Shown: one piece after another, positions 48,768 to 59,745 of the stretch | Numbering within the stretch: position 1 is the first letter of the stretch | Layout: each line of letters opens with the position of its first letter | Origin: Schistosoma haematobium | Taxonomy: Eukaryota > Platyhelminthes > Trematoda > Strigeidida > Schistosomatidae | Assembly (NCBI RefSeq): GCF_000699445.3 | Contig: NC_067198.1 | Coordinates: 6,296,801 to 6,360,800 of the forward strand | DNA length: 64,000 nucleotides | Reading direction: 5' to 3' | The notes under the pieces: generated by a model | Told to the model about the DNA's origin: nothing | What the model saw: the letters and a program-made list of their open reading frames with translations, nothing else | The model's database searches: none | Made by a program: the position numbers and the translations under genes

Positions 48768-49160
48768 CAGGCACAAAACGTAATTTCAACAGTTGAGATC
48801 ATGAGTCGATTGAAGCTAAACAACCATGGAAAACGTGGAAGTAACGGACGGCCATCTCGTCCTATTGCGGGACTCCTCAGCAGTGCGTATTTACGACCCT
48901 GCCTTACGGGATTCAAACCCTGGACCGTTGGATGCTGGCTGAGTGGTCTAGTGGTAAAGTGCTCACGCGCGAGACTGATAGGTCCTGGGTTCGGGTCTCG
49001 CGAGGCGGGATCGTGGATGATCACTGCCGAGGAGTCCTGTAGTGGGACGAAACGGCCGTCCAGTGCTTCCAGGTTTTCCATGGTGGTCTAGCTTCAACTG
49101 ACTCATGAATTCAACCATTAAAATACTGGAGTATCCACAAAACCCCTTCTGATACAAAAT
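48768..49160. mobile_element. Hammerhead SINE family 2, near-complete inverted (palindromic) dimer
   Basis: The minus arm (48768-48925) runs from tail through ribozyme (48841-48887) to box B ('gggattcaaacccтgg'-like on plus at 48909). The plus arm (48926-49160) runs from 'gttggatgctggctgag', box A (48942-48958) and box B (GGTTCGGGTCT, 48988-48998) through the ribozyme (49021-49066) to the tail ending 'ccccttctgatac'. The minus ribozyme keeps CTGAGGA, stem II and stem I remnants but has GAGATGG for GAAACGG. The plus ribozyme is complete except CCGAGGA for CTGAGGA (U4 to C). The arms are complementary over most of about 150 bp each, so the locus could extrude as a long hairpin. Confidence 0.85.
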
Positions 49161-50349
49161 GTAATTGTCCAATGGAATGAACTCGTATAATCATGACCAA
49201 CCAATCAGAGAAGTGTTTGAGTAGTTAACCAATCAAATTCTAATTGAGTAAAAATGCTCACTAATGTGATAAAGGATATAAATATGTTGAATTTTGGTTT
49301 CTCACAGACACCAAAGATGCATTCAAACAATGCTAGCCCTGCAAAATATCCCCCTAAGGTGAGATCTCTAAACTAAGTCGTTAGGTTGAGAACATATCTC
49401 AAACGACCACGTCCTGAGCTATAAATATTCCCCATTGTCTTAATACGTAGATTAGTGAAACCTCTATGTATTAATACATGAATCAGGCAGCTAATCATTG
49501 CTGTCATATATTGGGATAAGAAGTTTATTGTTTGAACCAATTAACCGACGGTTATCAATATTATACTATAATCATCAATGATCCTGGCATGTTAACAAAT
49601 ATTAGATATTATATGTAAACCAATTTCGACGAAATAATGTTTAGTCAACATACAAAATTAGGATTTTAAAGAAAATCATGCTATGAATAGTGAAACATAT
49701 ATCACGGGCTAACTCAGTGATATGTATGTCCTGTTTGATTGAGAAGAAAGAAAATCATATCTTATTTATAATTCGACTAAAAATAGTATGGACTCTATAA
49801 TGGTCAAAGAGAATTTATTTGTTTCTTGGTCAATATATCATACCTATACTGATTAGAAACGACACATATTCTTCTTAGAGAAATATATTAGACTTTATTA
49901 ATATCTTTAAACATATTGTGAAATCTATATATGACACTCTATTTAGCCAAACTTACAAGCTCCTTACAGATTCATGACGTTAAAAGGTATATATTGGTGT
50001 TTTTTTTATAAATCTCCCTCTCATCGTGATGCATTTATCAGAATAATGTCAAGGAGGCATAGATGAATGTTTTGTTTTAATATGGAATTTCTCAACTAGA
50101 TCACTGGTTTAATCTATGACCTTCAATCTTTGTGCAGATACAGATTTCTCTTCAAACCATTGATTTAGAACTCAATCATGCATATTTTTAATTTCAGTTA
50201 CTTATAAGATGTTCATTAATTTTAAGAAGCCTAATACAAAAATAACAAATCGATAGATTGTTCCACAACCCTATATGGATAAAAGATAAAAGCCAATAAA
50301 ATTAATGATGTTCATCAAGTATAACTTTAATTTGTAATCATTTACTTAC
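49161..50349. other. Possible host intron sequence, no feature
   Basis: AT-rich, with no repeat recognised. If the exon at 50350-50458 is real, this would be intron downstream of it on the minus strand. Confidence 0.3.
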
Positions 50350-50458
50350 ATTGATTATAACCAACCAATGGATACTGATGAAAATGTTCCATTTGTTGAC
50401 AGTCATACTGATGTTGATTTTGTTGAAGTTGTCTTGTAGTAGATGGTGATAAGTTATC
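50350..50458 (-). CDS. Putative internal exon of a host gene, Gln/His-rich
   Basis: On the minus strand a 109-nt segment is preceded by a T-rich tract ending in ATAG and followed by a consensus donor (GTAAGT). One frame is open throughout and encodes 36 residues containing NLSPSTTRQLQQNQHQYDCQ and ending HFHQYPLVGYNQ. Such Gln/His/Asn-rich low-complexity stretches are common in schistosome transcription factors and RNA-binding proteins. The sequence is not part of any repeat family seen in the window. A second frame is also open, which weakens the call. No partner exon was found within the window. Confidence 0.5.
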
Positions 50459-50594
50459 CTATAAAAAAAGATAATTCAAAATAATGAAATACCAAAAAAT
50501 GTTCTTTTTACAAGTCGTTGTGTATGTTCGTATAGTAATAAATGTAAACAGATCGATAAGTCTTGAAATCATAATGAACACAATTGAATGTCAA
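50459..50594. other. T-rich acceptor side of putative exon
   Basis: Contains the polypyrimidine tract (minus 'tctttttttatag') immediately before the putative exon. Confidence 0.4.
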
Positions 50595-51062
50595 CTGTTG
50601 AGGAGTCCTTATTGACTCATGATCGCAACCATTGAAAGTACTATAAAATATCCACGGAAAAACCCTTCTGATTTGAATCAACATATGCTCACTAGTGACT
50701 GGCTTCAAGAGGTATTTTCTGGAGTTCTAGTGAGAAGCAGTAACCAGTGAAGTTCAACCGGGTCTGTTGTGAGATAGTAACTCACTGAAGACAATGGTGG
50801 ATGTCTCGCTGAGTTTCGTAGATTGATTAAAGTTAGACATTAACACCGTTGGATGCCGACAGGATCAGTGGTCTAGTGTTTAAGCTCCTGGGTCGAAATC
50901 TCGAGAAGCGAGATGGTGTATGCACACTGCTGAGGAGTCCCACAATTGGATGAAACGGCTGTCCAGTGCTTCCAGGTAGTCCATGGTGGTCTAGCTTCAA
51001 CTGATTCATGATATCAAACATTGAAATTACTATGATATCCACAAAAATCCCTTCTGATATAC
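50595..51062 (+). mobile_element. Hammerhead SINE family 2, tandem: partial plus complete unit
   Basis: It starts with a remnant of one unit (CTGTTGAGGAGTCC, then tail to 'aacccttctgat' at about 50672). The next unit follows directly: leader (50690-50860, including 'gttctagtgagaagcagtaa' and 'aagttagacattaacaccgt'), a partly deleted tRNA-like head (box A 'cagtggtctagtgtttaagc' at about 50867, box B-like GGGTCGAAATC at about 50890), ribozyme (50923-50970) and tail to 51062. The MITE at 51081 lies just beyond. Confidence 0.85.
50923..50970 (+). ncRNA. Type I hammerhead ribozyme, family 2, core intact
   Basis: Stem I CACTG (50925-50929) with CAGTG (50964-50968); CTGAGGA (50930-50936); stem II GTCC/GGAT (one G-U pair); GAAA (50952-50955); stem III ACGGCTGT with a G-U pair; cleavage expected after C50963 in the GTC triplet. 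All invariant residues are present. The weaker stems II and III make it a second-best candidate after 39145-39190. Confidence 0.75.
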
Positions 51063-51072
51063 TTAATGTTAA

Positions 51073-51375
51073 GTGTTTGGGGTGAGACTCTAATTTATGG
51101 ACGACCTTCGAGTGATGCTAAACTGACTTTGAGTGTTCACCTGTTAATTATAGGCAAATGATGATTATAAACCTGTGCGAGGAATTAGAATTATGATTTA
51201 CAGTTGATTGCTAAGGTTAGGAATTAGATTTAGGGTTTTTATCACGAAGTGACATCAGCTATAATGACAAAACTCTATTTAGCCAAATGAACGAATGAAT
51301 TTCACGCCAAAATCCGAGACCTGTTACCTTGCACCTGATTGGTTCGTCCATAAATTATAGTTTCACCGTGTTTGG
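51073..51375. mobile_element. MITE, 287 bp, second complete copy
   Basis: The element at 51081-51367 has inverted termini GGTGAGACTCTAATTTATGG and, on the reverse strand of the right end, GGTGAAACTATAATTTATGG. It is flanked by perfect 8-bp duplications GTGTTTGG (51073-51080 and 51368-51375). Relative to 8002-8288 it is in inverted orientation and exactly the same length, with internal blocks such as 'gacatcagctataatgacaa' conserved. Different duplications show independent insertions. Confidence 0.88.
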
Positions 51376-53349
51376 TTAAAAAGATTTAAGAATTACCGGT
51401 CTAATCTATGATAAAGTGGTAAGTGAATAAAAAATATCTTAAATAGGCGGAATAGACTAACAGAGATATTAAAAATCAAATAGACCGATTCAATAAAGAG
51501 TTCTCTTTTTCAGTGAACTGATTCTCAAAGCTGTAGAATCGTAAAACCTGTACTGTTCTCCTTGCCACAGTGACAATCAACAATACATATATGTTATGAA
51601 TAATTAGTTACTGAGCATAGTGACACAATCATTTAATTAAAAAACTGACTGCTTAGAGCTTCAGTATTTATCAAGACTGTCACAGAAGTTGGACAAAGGT
51701 TAGTAAGTGTGCATAATATCATTAGATAACATGTAGAAATTCACATAAAGTGTAATCAAAAAGGATGCAGATGTAAAAATATCGGTTGGGAGTAGAATGT
51801 AAATGGAGAAAAAGGGCAAGGTGGGAGGGTAACGCCTAACAACAACTAACTTCTACCCACATTCCTCAAATCATTCATAGAGACTATAGAACGAATAGGA
51901 AAAAATACTTTATTCCAAATTATACTGATAAAAACTGATTAGAAATCGAGTTTAGGTGTTCCATACACTGCTCTAAGTAAAATTATCACATCCGATTTCA
52001 TTGTGAATTTAGTCAGTATTTGAACAATGGTATTTTTATGCTGACCCTATTTCACTTAATAACTGTTATTACATATTCTACCATTCTTAGCTCATTATCA
52101 ATTGGTTATGGACCTAGTCCTCAATTTTATATCAATTATAAACTGGTTGTCACATATGTATTATAATTTCTTATTTGTGGTACGTTGTAGTCATGTGATC
52201 GATACTGTGAGTTTTTAAATCAAGCTTACGATAACAGAATAGAAAACAATTCCATCTGAGGATAGAAAGAACTGCATGAACCAATGGGTCATAGTCATTA
52301 TGCTATTGGTCAATGGGTCATTGATCTGATAGGTGTAAATCGAATAGGATATTCTAGACCTTCATTGTCATGTGATGAGGCTAAAGGGGGTAATATAAGA
52401 AAATTTACATTTCTAACAGTTTTTAATATGTCATCTAAAAATATGTAGGATCTTCAAGGGTTTGATTTTCCCTGTTAAACTAAAACCCAAGTCACTGAGT
52501 GCCATAGTTAGAAATGTCGTCGCTTACCAATTCAAGAAAGGAGAGGTTTCCACAGAAATTTATTACTGAGCAGTAATTAACTTTTTCTCTGACGAAAAAA
52601 ACTATTTTTAAACATGATCTGGATTGAATTTTTAAGAGACTAGCTATATGGATCACTGATCAATTCGTTTATTGATTTACTACTTGTCTAAATTCAGTCA
52701 ACTAAATTGATAGAATGTAAATGATAGTACTTGAAACATGGTTAGTAGTAGAGATTAGTAAAAAAAAAAACTAAAAATGAATCTTAAATAAGAAAGATTA
52801 GTTCAGCGAAAAGAGTCCTGTTTTTTCGGCGAATTCATTTTCAAAGCTGTATAATTGCAAATATATCTATACTTATTTTTGCATAGTGATAATAATACTG
52901 ATAATAAACTTCTCTTAGACATGATAACAGTGAGGTTAAATAAACAAGGTTATTGAAAGAAAATTCGTTTAAAAACAAGGAAAGTTTAATAATCGTTTGA
53001 TTGTTAATGGCTTAAATATTTATGATATGATAAAATGTTGAACTTGAGATTAAATGTAATCAGAAGGATCGTAGAAACAGAAATAAATCAGTTGGGGGTG
53101 GAAGATTTAAGGGGAAGGTGGAAGGTGAAGCAAATGGCTGTAAAGGAAGAGGAGTATGAAGAAAGAAATTATAAGACAATAAGACCATGGTAGAAAAAGA
53201 GGTTGTACCAATCTCTTTTGCACACTCAATTCCCGTTTTTCCAGATGTATGACTATTGCTTTAGCAATGTAATTGCATTACCAAAAAATGAACACTTCGC
53301 TGAACTAATCTCTCTTATTTAATGTCTTAATGGGTATATTCCGTTTACT
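51376..53349. repeat. Region with a diverged direct repeat pair (R-D)
   Basis: About 51490-51840 and 52800-53180 share the same order of words: 'aagagt.ct.tttttc.g.gaa', 'tcaaagctgta.aat', 'agtgataat', 'gtaatca.aagga', 'cggttgggagtagaatgtaa'-like and an 'aaggtgg' purine-rich end. They are direct copies about 1.3 kb apart at moderate identity. No coding function is recognised. The rest is AT-rich. Confidence 0.5.
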
Positions 53350-53480
53350 AAGAATGATAGGTCCTGGGTTCGAATCTCTCGGGGGGCGGGATCGTGGATC
53401 CTCACTGCTGAGGTCCCACATTGGGACGAAACGGCTTTCTAGTGCTTCCAGGTTTTCATGATTTCAACTATTAAAAATGA
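53350..53480 (+). mobile_element. Hammerhead SINE family 2, 5'-truncated
   Basis: It starts near 'aatgataggtcctgggttcg' (box B GGTTCGAATCTC at about 53368). The ribozyme has CACTG, CTGAGG, stem II and GAAACGG, but two bases of the core are deleted (CTGAGGTCCC) and the cleavage side is TTC. Inactive. The tail is shortened. Confidence 0.75.
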
Positions 53481-54204
53481 ATCCTTTTCTATCGCTTTTG
53501 AAGCTAGATAATTGGTGACAATCGAGAAGATACTATATTTGACTTGCATTTCGTACAAGTTGACAAATCTGTAATCTTGAAGGAACTGATGTTTTCTGTA
53601 GGTGCAGAACTTACATCATCCACAGAGAATAACCAGTTTCGATCTAATTAGAAAACAGTAATTCTGGTTATCATATCTATGTGAACATCATTTTACGTTT
53701 TAGATTTAATTTGCAAAAATAAACTCTAGTCAGTGATTTTTGATAATCTGCTCAATTTCAATGTATTTTATCTACCTAAACAAATGTAAACAATGAAACT
53801 GTTGTGAATTCGTGTAACCTAGATGCTTATCTCGTTCTTATTTTAATCCATGTACTATATCTAAAATAAATGAAAGTTTCTATACTTCATTTGTAGTTAA
53901 CTTCATGTTTGTGATTAAATACGAATAGTTCACTTGTTTGGGATTAAACCGTTAAACAATGTGTATGTATGTATGTAAGTGTGTGTGTAGCTGTGTACGA
54001 ATATATACATATGTGCACAAACACCTGTTTAAATGAAACAATGACATGTCTATAGTAAAAAAAATCAGCATTTTACTAGCCTAAATATATATCTATGTCA
54101 AATTGTATGTGAACTGAAATTCAGACAGTTTCCTTATCATATTGCATTAATGATGTCGAGCTTTTTTTTAAAGTGTCATCTGATTTTTCCACCTAAGTAT
54201 AGGT
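53481..54204. other. No recognisable feature
   Basis: AT-rich with a short (TG)n/(TATG)n region near 53964-53990. Confidence 0.3.
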
Positions 54205-54390
54205 GGAAAATCACATTTGACGGAGAAGCTTTGAAAGATGTAAAAACCTCTGCATATCTGGACAGCATCATTGATGAACACGGTGGATCTGATGTGGATG
54301 TAAAGGCGCGGATCAGCAAAACAAGGGCAGTATATCTATATTTGAAGAACATCTGGAACTCAAAACAAATATCAACCGACACCAAGGTCT
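54205..54390 (+). mobile_element. RTE LINE internal fragment
   Basis: The plus strand encodes 'WKITFDGEALKDVKTSAYLD' followed by 'IIDEHGGSDVDVKARISKTR' and 'KNIWNSKQISTDTKV', matching the region just after the RT domain in the 32-kb and 47-kb copies. Open, but truncated on both sides. Confidence 0.8.
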
Positions 54391-54402
54391 AACTCCAACT
54401 AA

Positions 54403-54478
54403 TCCGCGAAATTGAGCGACACATCCACCATTGTGTTCAGTGTGTTACTATCCACAAAAGCCCCTTCTGACACTAAAA
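54403..54478. mobile_element. Rearranged hammerhead SINE family 2 fragment
   Basis: 54403-54450 is the family's leader in minus orientation ('gcgacacatccaccattgtg'). It is directly joined to the last ~25 bp of the tail in plus orientation ('actatccacaaaagcccctt'), ending 'ctgacac'. This is a tiny inverted dimer without a ribozyme. Confidence 0.6.
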
Positions 54479-56744
54479 TAGGATTGACGTTAATAATTGT
54501 CTTCAAATTGAATCATGTCCACCTTCAGGAAATGTTCGCATGAATTTATCCCGATAATAAAATGTCGAAAAACTTAAAATTTCGAGTAACATACACAAGT
54601 AAACCGAGTTAACACAAGAACCAGCCTCCTAAATTTCCTATTCTAACTTGAACTACTAACAATTAGCTAATAGTATATAAAATTCATTTAAATATCAGTG
54701 ATCTGAGATATACACACTCAGAAATAATATCGTTTAATGGGGATGATTTAAATATAACTATAATGTAAGCTAAAATGATGATCTATGTAGGTATATTACT
54801 ATTTTTTGGGTATGTGTTGATCAACTAGCAAACCAGTAGCTTCTATCACTTCAATGTCTATTTTCATCTAGATTATTAGTTAACTAATGTCGTAATTTTC
54901 CCCATGCGAATTGTATTCCAACAGAGTCAACGCATTTTAAAGTGGTATAATATTTGGTCTAATACAAAACCTGTTGCATTTTCCATTGTCAACCTCATTA
55001 TATGGCTATTTTTTAAAGGATTATGAGCGTTCACGCATAGGACTTTAGATCCCAGAGTTTGACTCTAATAAGAAGTAACTATTGAACTCTCATTTTACAT
55101 CAGTGATAGAGTCCAGTATCATATTGTTTATAGATGATAAATTTTCGGTTGGATACTACTGATATATTGATTTTCTATCTACCTATTAAAGTTCAACATT
55201 TCCAAACAAAAGTTTCAATTATGATGGTATTATTAATTAATTAAATGATATTCATTACTTAAATATACATATCCTGATTACATATTTTATCTGATTACTT
55301 AATCAATAAAATGTTTTTATAACAGGAATTTATTGATTAAAGTACAATGATAATTTGACATGAAACTAAGTAACATGATATTATGACGGAATTCTTTTCT
55401 AAATTTCAACATTATTTCTATATATAATAGATAAAAGGCAAACAATTGTTTATGCCTACCGCTAATAATTAAGTGCTTGTAAGATGTTCCAATTTAAAAA
55501 TCAATTGGTCCCAATTAAAATATTTTCTCATCATAGGCTATTGTAAAGAATTTTAACATTATGGATTAACTGTAATTGGATAATGATTGATAACCAGGAA
55601 GCATCGAAGAGCTTTTTCAACTAAGTATGAAATCTTTCAGAAGTATGTATTGGACAGGGCACTGAACCTACATTTTTTAAGACTAAAGAAAGATAACTGT
55701 ATTGCAGACCATTGAATTGATTTTCAATTATTTACATTTCTCAATTCGGTCAATTGGTGATATTACTTGACTAAAAAAAATCCTAATTTAAGTTTTGTTT
55801 CCTTCTAAGTAGTCGTTCTCAGTAGTGTATATTGACGGAACTACATGATATTAGATTTACGATTAGTACATATTCCACTTCAATCATTTAGTAATATGGT
55901 AAAATAACTACCATTCAATACTTGTTAAGAAAACTTCCAATTATCTAGTCGATTGGATAAAATTAGGGAATTTCTAATCACTCATTCAATAGATTGAACG
56001 AAAACAATATCGAATTTTCTCCGTAATATTTTGTCAGAAGTTATAATTGCACATGATAGGCTCAATGAATACAGCTATATCACATGGATAAGTGCACATT
56101 TAAGGTCAAAACCAAATGGTGAGATGAACATTGTTGGTGATTAAACGCTAGTGGTCTGGAGTTAGCTTAATTATCCGAGGGACATATATAGATATCCCTT
56201 GGATAAATGAGTTATATGAGTTTGTAATAGTTTTCATACAGTTAGCTACGAGAGTTTTCTACCCGTTTTTCTTTGTCTTCTAGTTTCAAGCATCAGGTTG
56301 AACTCGAGAATATAATAGAAAACTTGAATATGAACATCAACAGAATCGAACGACCTCCTAGTCTAACACCATACACATATTGGTAGTTTCAAACTCATTT
56401 TGACTTCCCATTAATACTACATATTATTTTGTATGCTTTATGTAAACTGTTTTCGGACATTATTATTATCCTTAACAGAAGTACAAACATTTCTTTATTG
56501 ATTTTCAGTAAAGAACATTGTTATGTAATTTAGTAAATACATTCTGTACTATTTATGAATTATCACTATCAAGGCAGTTGTGTTAAGGTAATAGTTGAAT
56601 ATTCACACGTAATTAAGTACAGTAACTACATAATTTTCATTTATTTCTCGAATATAATAACAAATTTATTGGAGATATCACATGATCAAAGTTAGAAACT
56701 AATTTTGGATTATTTTGTCATTAGTTTCAACCAAAAAATTATTA
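54479..56744. other. No gene recognised
   Basis: AT-rich over about 2.3 kb; no repeat family or coding segment identified. Confidence 0.3.
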
Positions 56745-57300
56745 TCGTTATAAGCAAAGGTGGATAGTGGCTACAAGTGGAATACAGTACGCGTATTTCG
56801 TCCCAATTTGGACTCGTCAACTGGATGCATCTATATCTTGGGGTTGATGTTCACTCTATGACTCGAACCCAGTACCGTTCGCTTCAAACGCCATCACGTT
56901 ATGCACTTAGTTATTGAGTCCTGAAAACCACTTGCTTGTGCATTTGCATGAAGTTTTAAATTCGCTTGATGTTGTTTATTTGCACAAGTAGGTGGCTATC
57001 AGGACTCAATAGATGAGTGAAGAACGAGATGGCGTTTGAAGAGAACGGTACTGGGTTCGAGTCCCAGAGTGAACATCAACTCCAGAATGCAGATACGTCC
57101 AGCTGACGAGTCACAAATAGGACGAAACGCGCGTCCTGTATTCCACTCCTAGTCACTATCCATCTTTGCTTATAGAGCTTGTAACTTAATGCTATATCGA
57201 GGTAATCCGTACAGGATGCACATGTGCCAATAAGAGACTGATCAATTGTAGTCCTAAATAACAATCGGAAGATTTCAAGTAAAACAACACCAAGTGAATT
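56745..57300. mobile_element. Sm-alpha type SINE (HH1), full head-to-head inverted dimer
   Basis: The minus arm (56745-56985) has, reading the minus strand, a bit of the preceding unit's tail, then the complete head ('cacaagcaagtgg', box A region 'aactaagtgcataacgtgat', box B GGTTCGAGTC), linker and ribozyme. The plus arm (56983-57300) has the head (box A region 'gatgagtgaagaacgagatg', box B GGTTCGAGTCC at 57054), linker, ribozyme (57098-57141), 'gatgcacatgtgccaataag' and the tail 'acaacaccaagtgaattt'. The minus ribozyme core reads TTGACGA (C3 changed). The plus one has an intact core. Confidence 0.85.
57098..57141 (+). ncRNA. Sm-alpha type hammerhead ribozyme, core intact, stems weakened
   Basis: CTGACGA (57103-57109), GAAA (57124-57127), palindromic stem III ACGCGCGT and cleavage after C57135 of GTC are all present. 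Stem I has a C/U mismatch four pairs from the core (GTCCAG with CTGTAT). Stem II has lost its fourth pair (GTCA/GGAC). The core is compatible with activity, but the weakened helices may slow it. The sequence is identical to that at 60465-60508. Confidence 0.75.
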
Positions 57301-57474
57301 TATCCTTTATGTATCTAAAAGCGTTTGTTCTCACCTTCAACCTGCCCTGGTAATATTAGCTTATTATCCGGCGTGATGAGGCTTCAAGTTGTTTTTCACA
57401 TTATTTTCTTTATTAATATGTTCGTCTCCTCTTACCCTCCATTTCTAGTCTAGATGATCTTTTATTCTTCAAAT

Positions 57475-57600
57475 ATAAATGTTCCTAACAAGTATATTGT
57501 GTGCGATCAGATTGTTCGAAATGTACTGCGCTAATATATCACATAGTTCTGATAATCTTCGTCCTCTTATTACACTATCGAAATTTATCGAAGGGACCAA
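57475..57600 (-). repeat. Dispersed repeat R-B, minus copy
   Basis: On minus: 'ttcgataaatttcgatagtg' through 'agaactatgtgatatattag' and 'gatcgcacacaatatacttg' to 'aagaataaaagatca'. Clear homology to 22226-22360 and 27390-27500. Confidence 0.65.
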
Positions 57601-58429
57601 TTACTTTGATTATATTTAACTTATAGACTGTCATCTGGAATGTTATTAACTATCATACCAGAAACTTGATGTCACTGCTACATTCATTCAGTAGATAAGT
57701 TCTGAAGTAATCGGAAACATTAGGGTTTGAAGATGTTATTCAAGGAGTACAATCCAGTGAAATAAATTTGGGAAGAGAAAAAAAGAGACATGAAGAATTT
57801 AGAAGATTAGAATTTGGGAGAACACAAAGAGTGGATGCACCCGCGCGATTGTAAACGATTTTGAGCCTTGTCATTCAAGGTCTCTAACTATCGGTTGAAC
57901 ACAATAAAGTAAACATGCTTTAGAGAAAACAGAACAATAAAATACCCAATGGATTTATTATACATTGTACAAATATCATTACTAAATATAATTTTTATTG
58001 GTATCACTGAAAAAACTGGACTTGAAACAGAGAGGTGACAGAGACTTGCATAATATAGAGACTAAAACAATAACAATTAACCGATGAACAATTTATTCAT
58101 CTTCAGTAGGACACGATGAAAACAAATAACACATATCAATGATGAATTTCAAACTGGAATTATACAACTCAATGTTACATTGAATTATAAGATGATCTCG
58201 TGTTTTATCCCAATCTAATATTCAATAATGGGCAATGAAATTAAACAATTTGTGTGTTTCATTTAAGGTTAGCAACTAAATGATATCTAATAAAAATCGA
58301 CGAAACAATAATTCTCTGATTAAAAATAAAGCGATTTTGTTGTAATACGTTACATTTAGTTCAGTGTGGGCAAGTAGACATTGGTATATTAATAACTCCT
58401 ATAGACTAAATAAATATAAGAGTTATTTA
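57601..58429. other. No recognisable feature
   Basis: AT-rich non-coding DNA. Confidence 0.3.
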
Positions 58430-58782
58430 CTAGAGTTCCAGTGAGAAGTCGTGACCAATGGAGTTCAGTCAGGTCTGTTGTGAGATAGTAACTGACTGAA
58501 GACAATCGTTGGTGATAACTCAATTTCATGGATTAGTTGAACTTAGATATTAACACCATTGGATGCTGACCGGTTCAGCGGTCTAGAGGTTAAGCGTTCG
58601 CACGCGAGACCAAAAAGTCCTGGGTTTGAATTTCGCGAGGCGAAATCGTGGAGGAGTCCCACACTAGAACGAAACGGCTATCCAATGCTTCCAGATTTTT
58701 GATGATTTTCTAGCTTCAATTAACTCATGAATTCAATTATAAAACGACTAAACTCTTCATAAAATCCCTTCTGATAATAAAA
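58430..58782 (+). mobile_element. Hammerhead SINE family 2, complete except ribozyme 5' half
   Basis: Leader ('gagttccagtgagaagtcgt', 'agatattaacaccattggat'), box A GGTTCAGCGGTCTAGAGGTTAAGC (about 58573, in two adjoining words), box B GGGTTTGAATTTC (about 58622), ribozyme remnant and tail ending 'cccttctgata'. A small deletion joins 'gtgga' to 'ggagtcccac', removing one strand of stem I and part of CTGAGGA, so it cannot cleave. Confidence 0.8.
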
Positions 58783-59202
58783 ATCACTTAGAAATGGGAT
58801 CATTTTATTTTCATAAAAAAATTTCATTGTTGTAATGATAGAAAACGACTTTCATATATATTAACTATTTTTTTCTGATATTGGCGCCAATATATCTATT
58901 TTTAAATGTTATCTATTGAACATTGAATATTGAATACATTCATTAAAACAAGAAAAAAAGACAATAACAAATTCAACATGAATTCACTTTTATCAATGTA
59001 TGTATTTGATCATCTTTAGATATTTGTTTTTTTTTAAAAAAAATGATAATTTATTCATCTGGTTTCATTTAATTTAATAAATTATGAGGGAAGAAAAAAG
59101 AAATTACTTAATGAAGGTTGTTTGTTTTATTAAAAGAATTCATTAAATCCATTACTATTTATATAATTCTTGTTTATGGAAAGATGGTCGTGGAATTTTG
59201 TG
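58783..59202. other. No recognisable feature
   Basis: AT-rich; contains a GGCGCC palindrome in 'tattggcgccaatata' near 58882, probably chance. Confidence 0.3.
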
Positions 59203-59455
59203 GATTGGTTGAAGTTAGACATTAACACCATTGGATGCCGACCGGTTCAGTGGTCTAGAAGTTAAGCGTTCGCACGGGAGACTCATAGATCCTGGATGGA
59301 TAGCTCCATGTAAATGTACACTATTTAGGAGTCCCAAAATAGGATGAAACGGCTGTCTAGTGCTTCCAGGTTATGCCCTAATGGTCTAGATTTAACTGAC
59401 TCATGAACTCAACTATTAAATTACTGTAATATCTACAAAAACCCCTTTCTAAAAT
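59203..59455 (+). mobile_element. Hammerhead SINE family 2, 5'-truncated, decayed
   Basis: It starts 'ggattggttgaagttagaca', has box A (TGGTCTAGAAGTTAAGCG, about 59251), a rearranged box B region, ribozyme remnant (TTTAGGAGTCCC, GGATGAAACGGCTGTC, TAGTGC) and tail. The first core has become TTTAGGA, so it is inactive. Confidence 0.75.
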
Positions 59456-59619
59456 ATAATTACTATTTACATAATTCTCACTTATGGGAATTTTATGAAT
59501 TAGAAAAATGGATTGTATGAACATTGTTTTGGTTAATTGACTAAGAACAATTATGTAAAAATTCTGTTGAACAGTTCATTTTCGAGGTTTATGAATGGTT
59601 ATATGTTACATGCTGATAA

Positions 59620-59745
59620 TTGTGGTATGTGCTACTTATATCGATATCAGTAGTATATAACGATAGTCAGGATTAGAATATCTGGCAGCAGAAGGTCGAG
59701 AAGGAAAGACCGGGAACATAAGGTAATTGGTATGAAAATTCAGGA
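59620..59745 (+). mobile_element. R-C fragment (possible LINE 3' remnant)
   Basis: 'gatatcagtagtatataacg' and 'agcagaaggtcgagaaggaa' correspond to 21940-22060. Purine-rich. No firm protein match. Confidence 0.35.

Noticed and set aside
48942..48998. tRNA-like box A and box B in SINE heads
   Set aside because: They do not fold into a complete cloverleaf with acceptor stem, so no tRNA genes were called.
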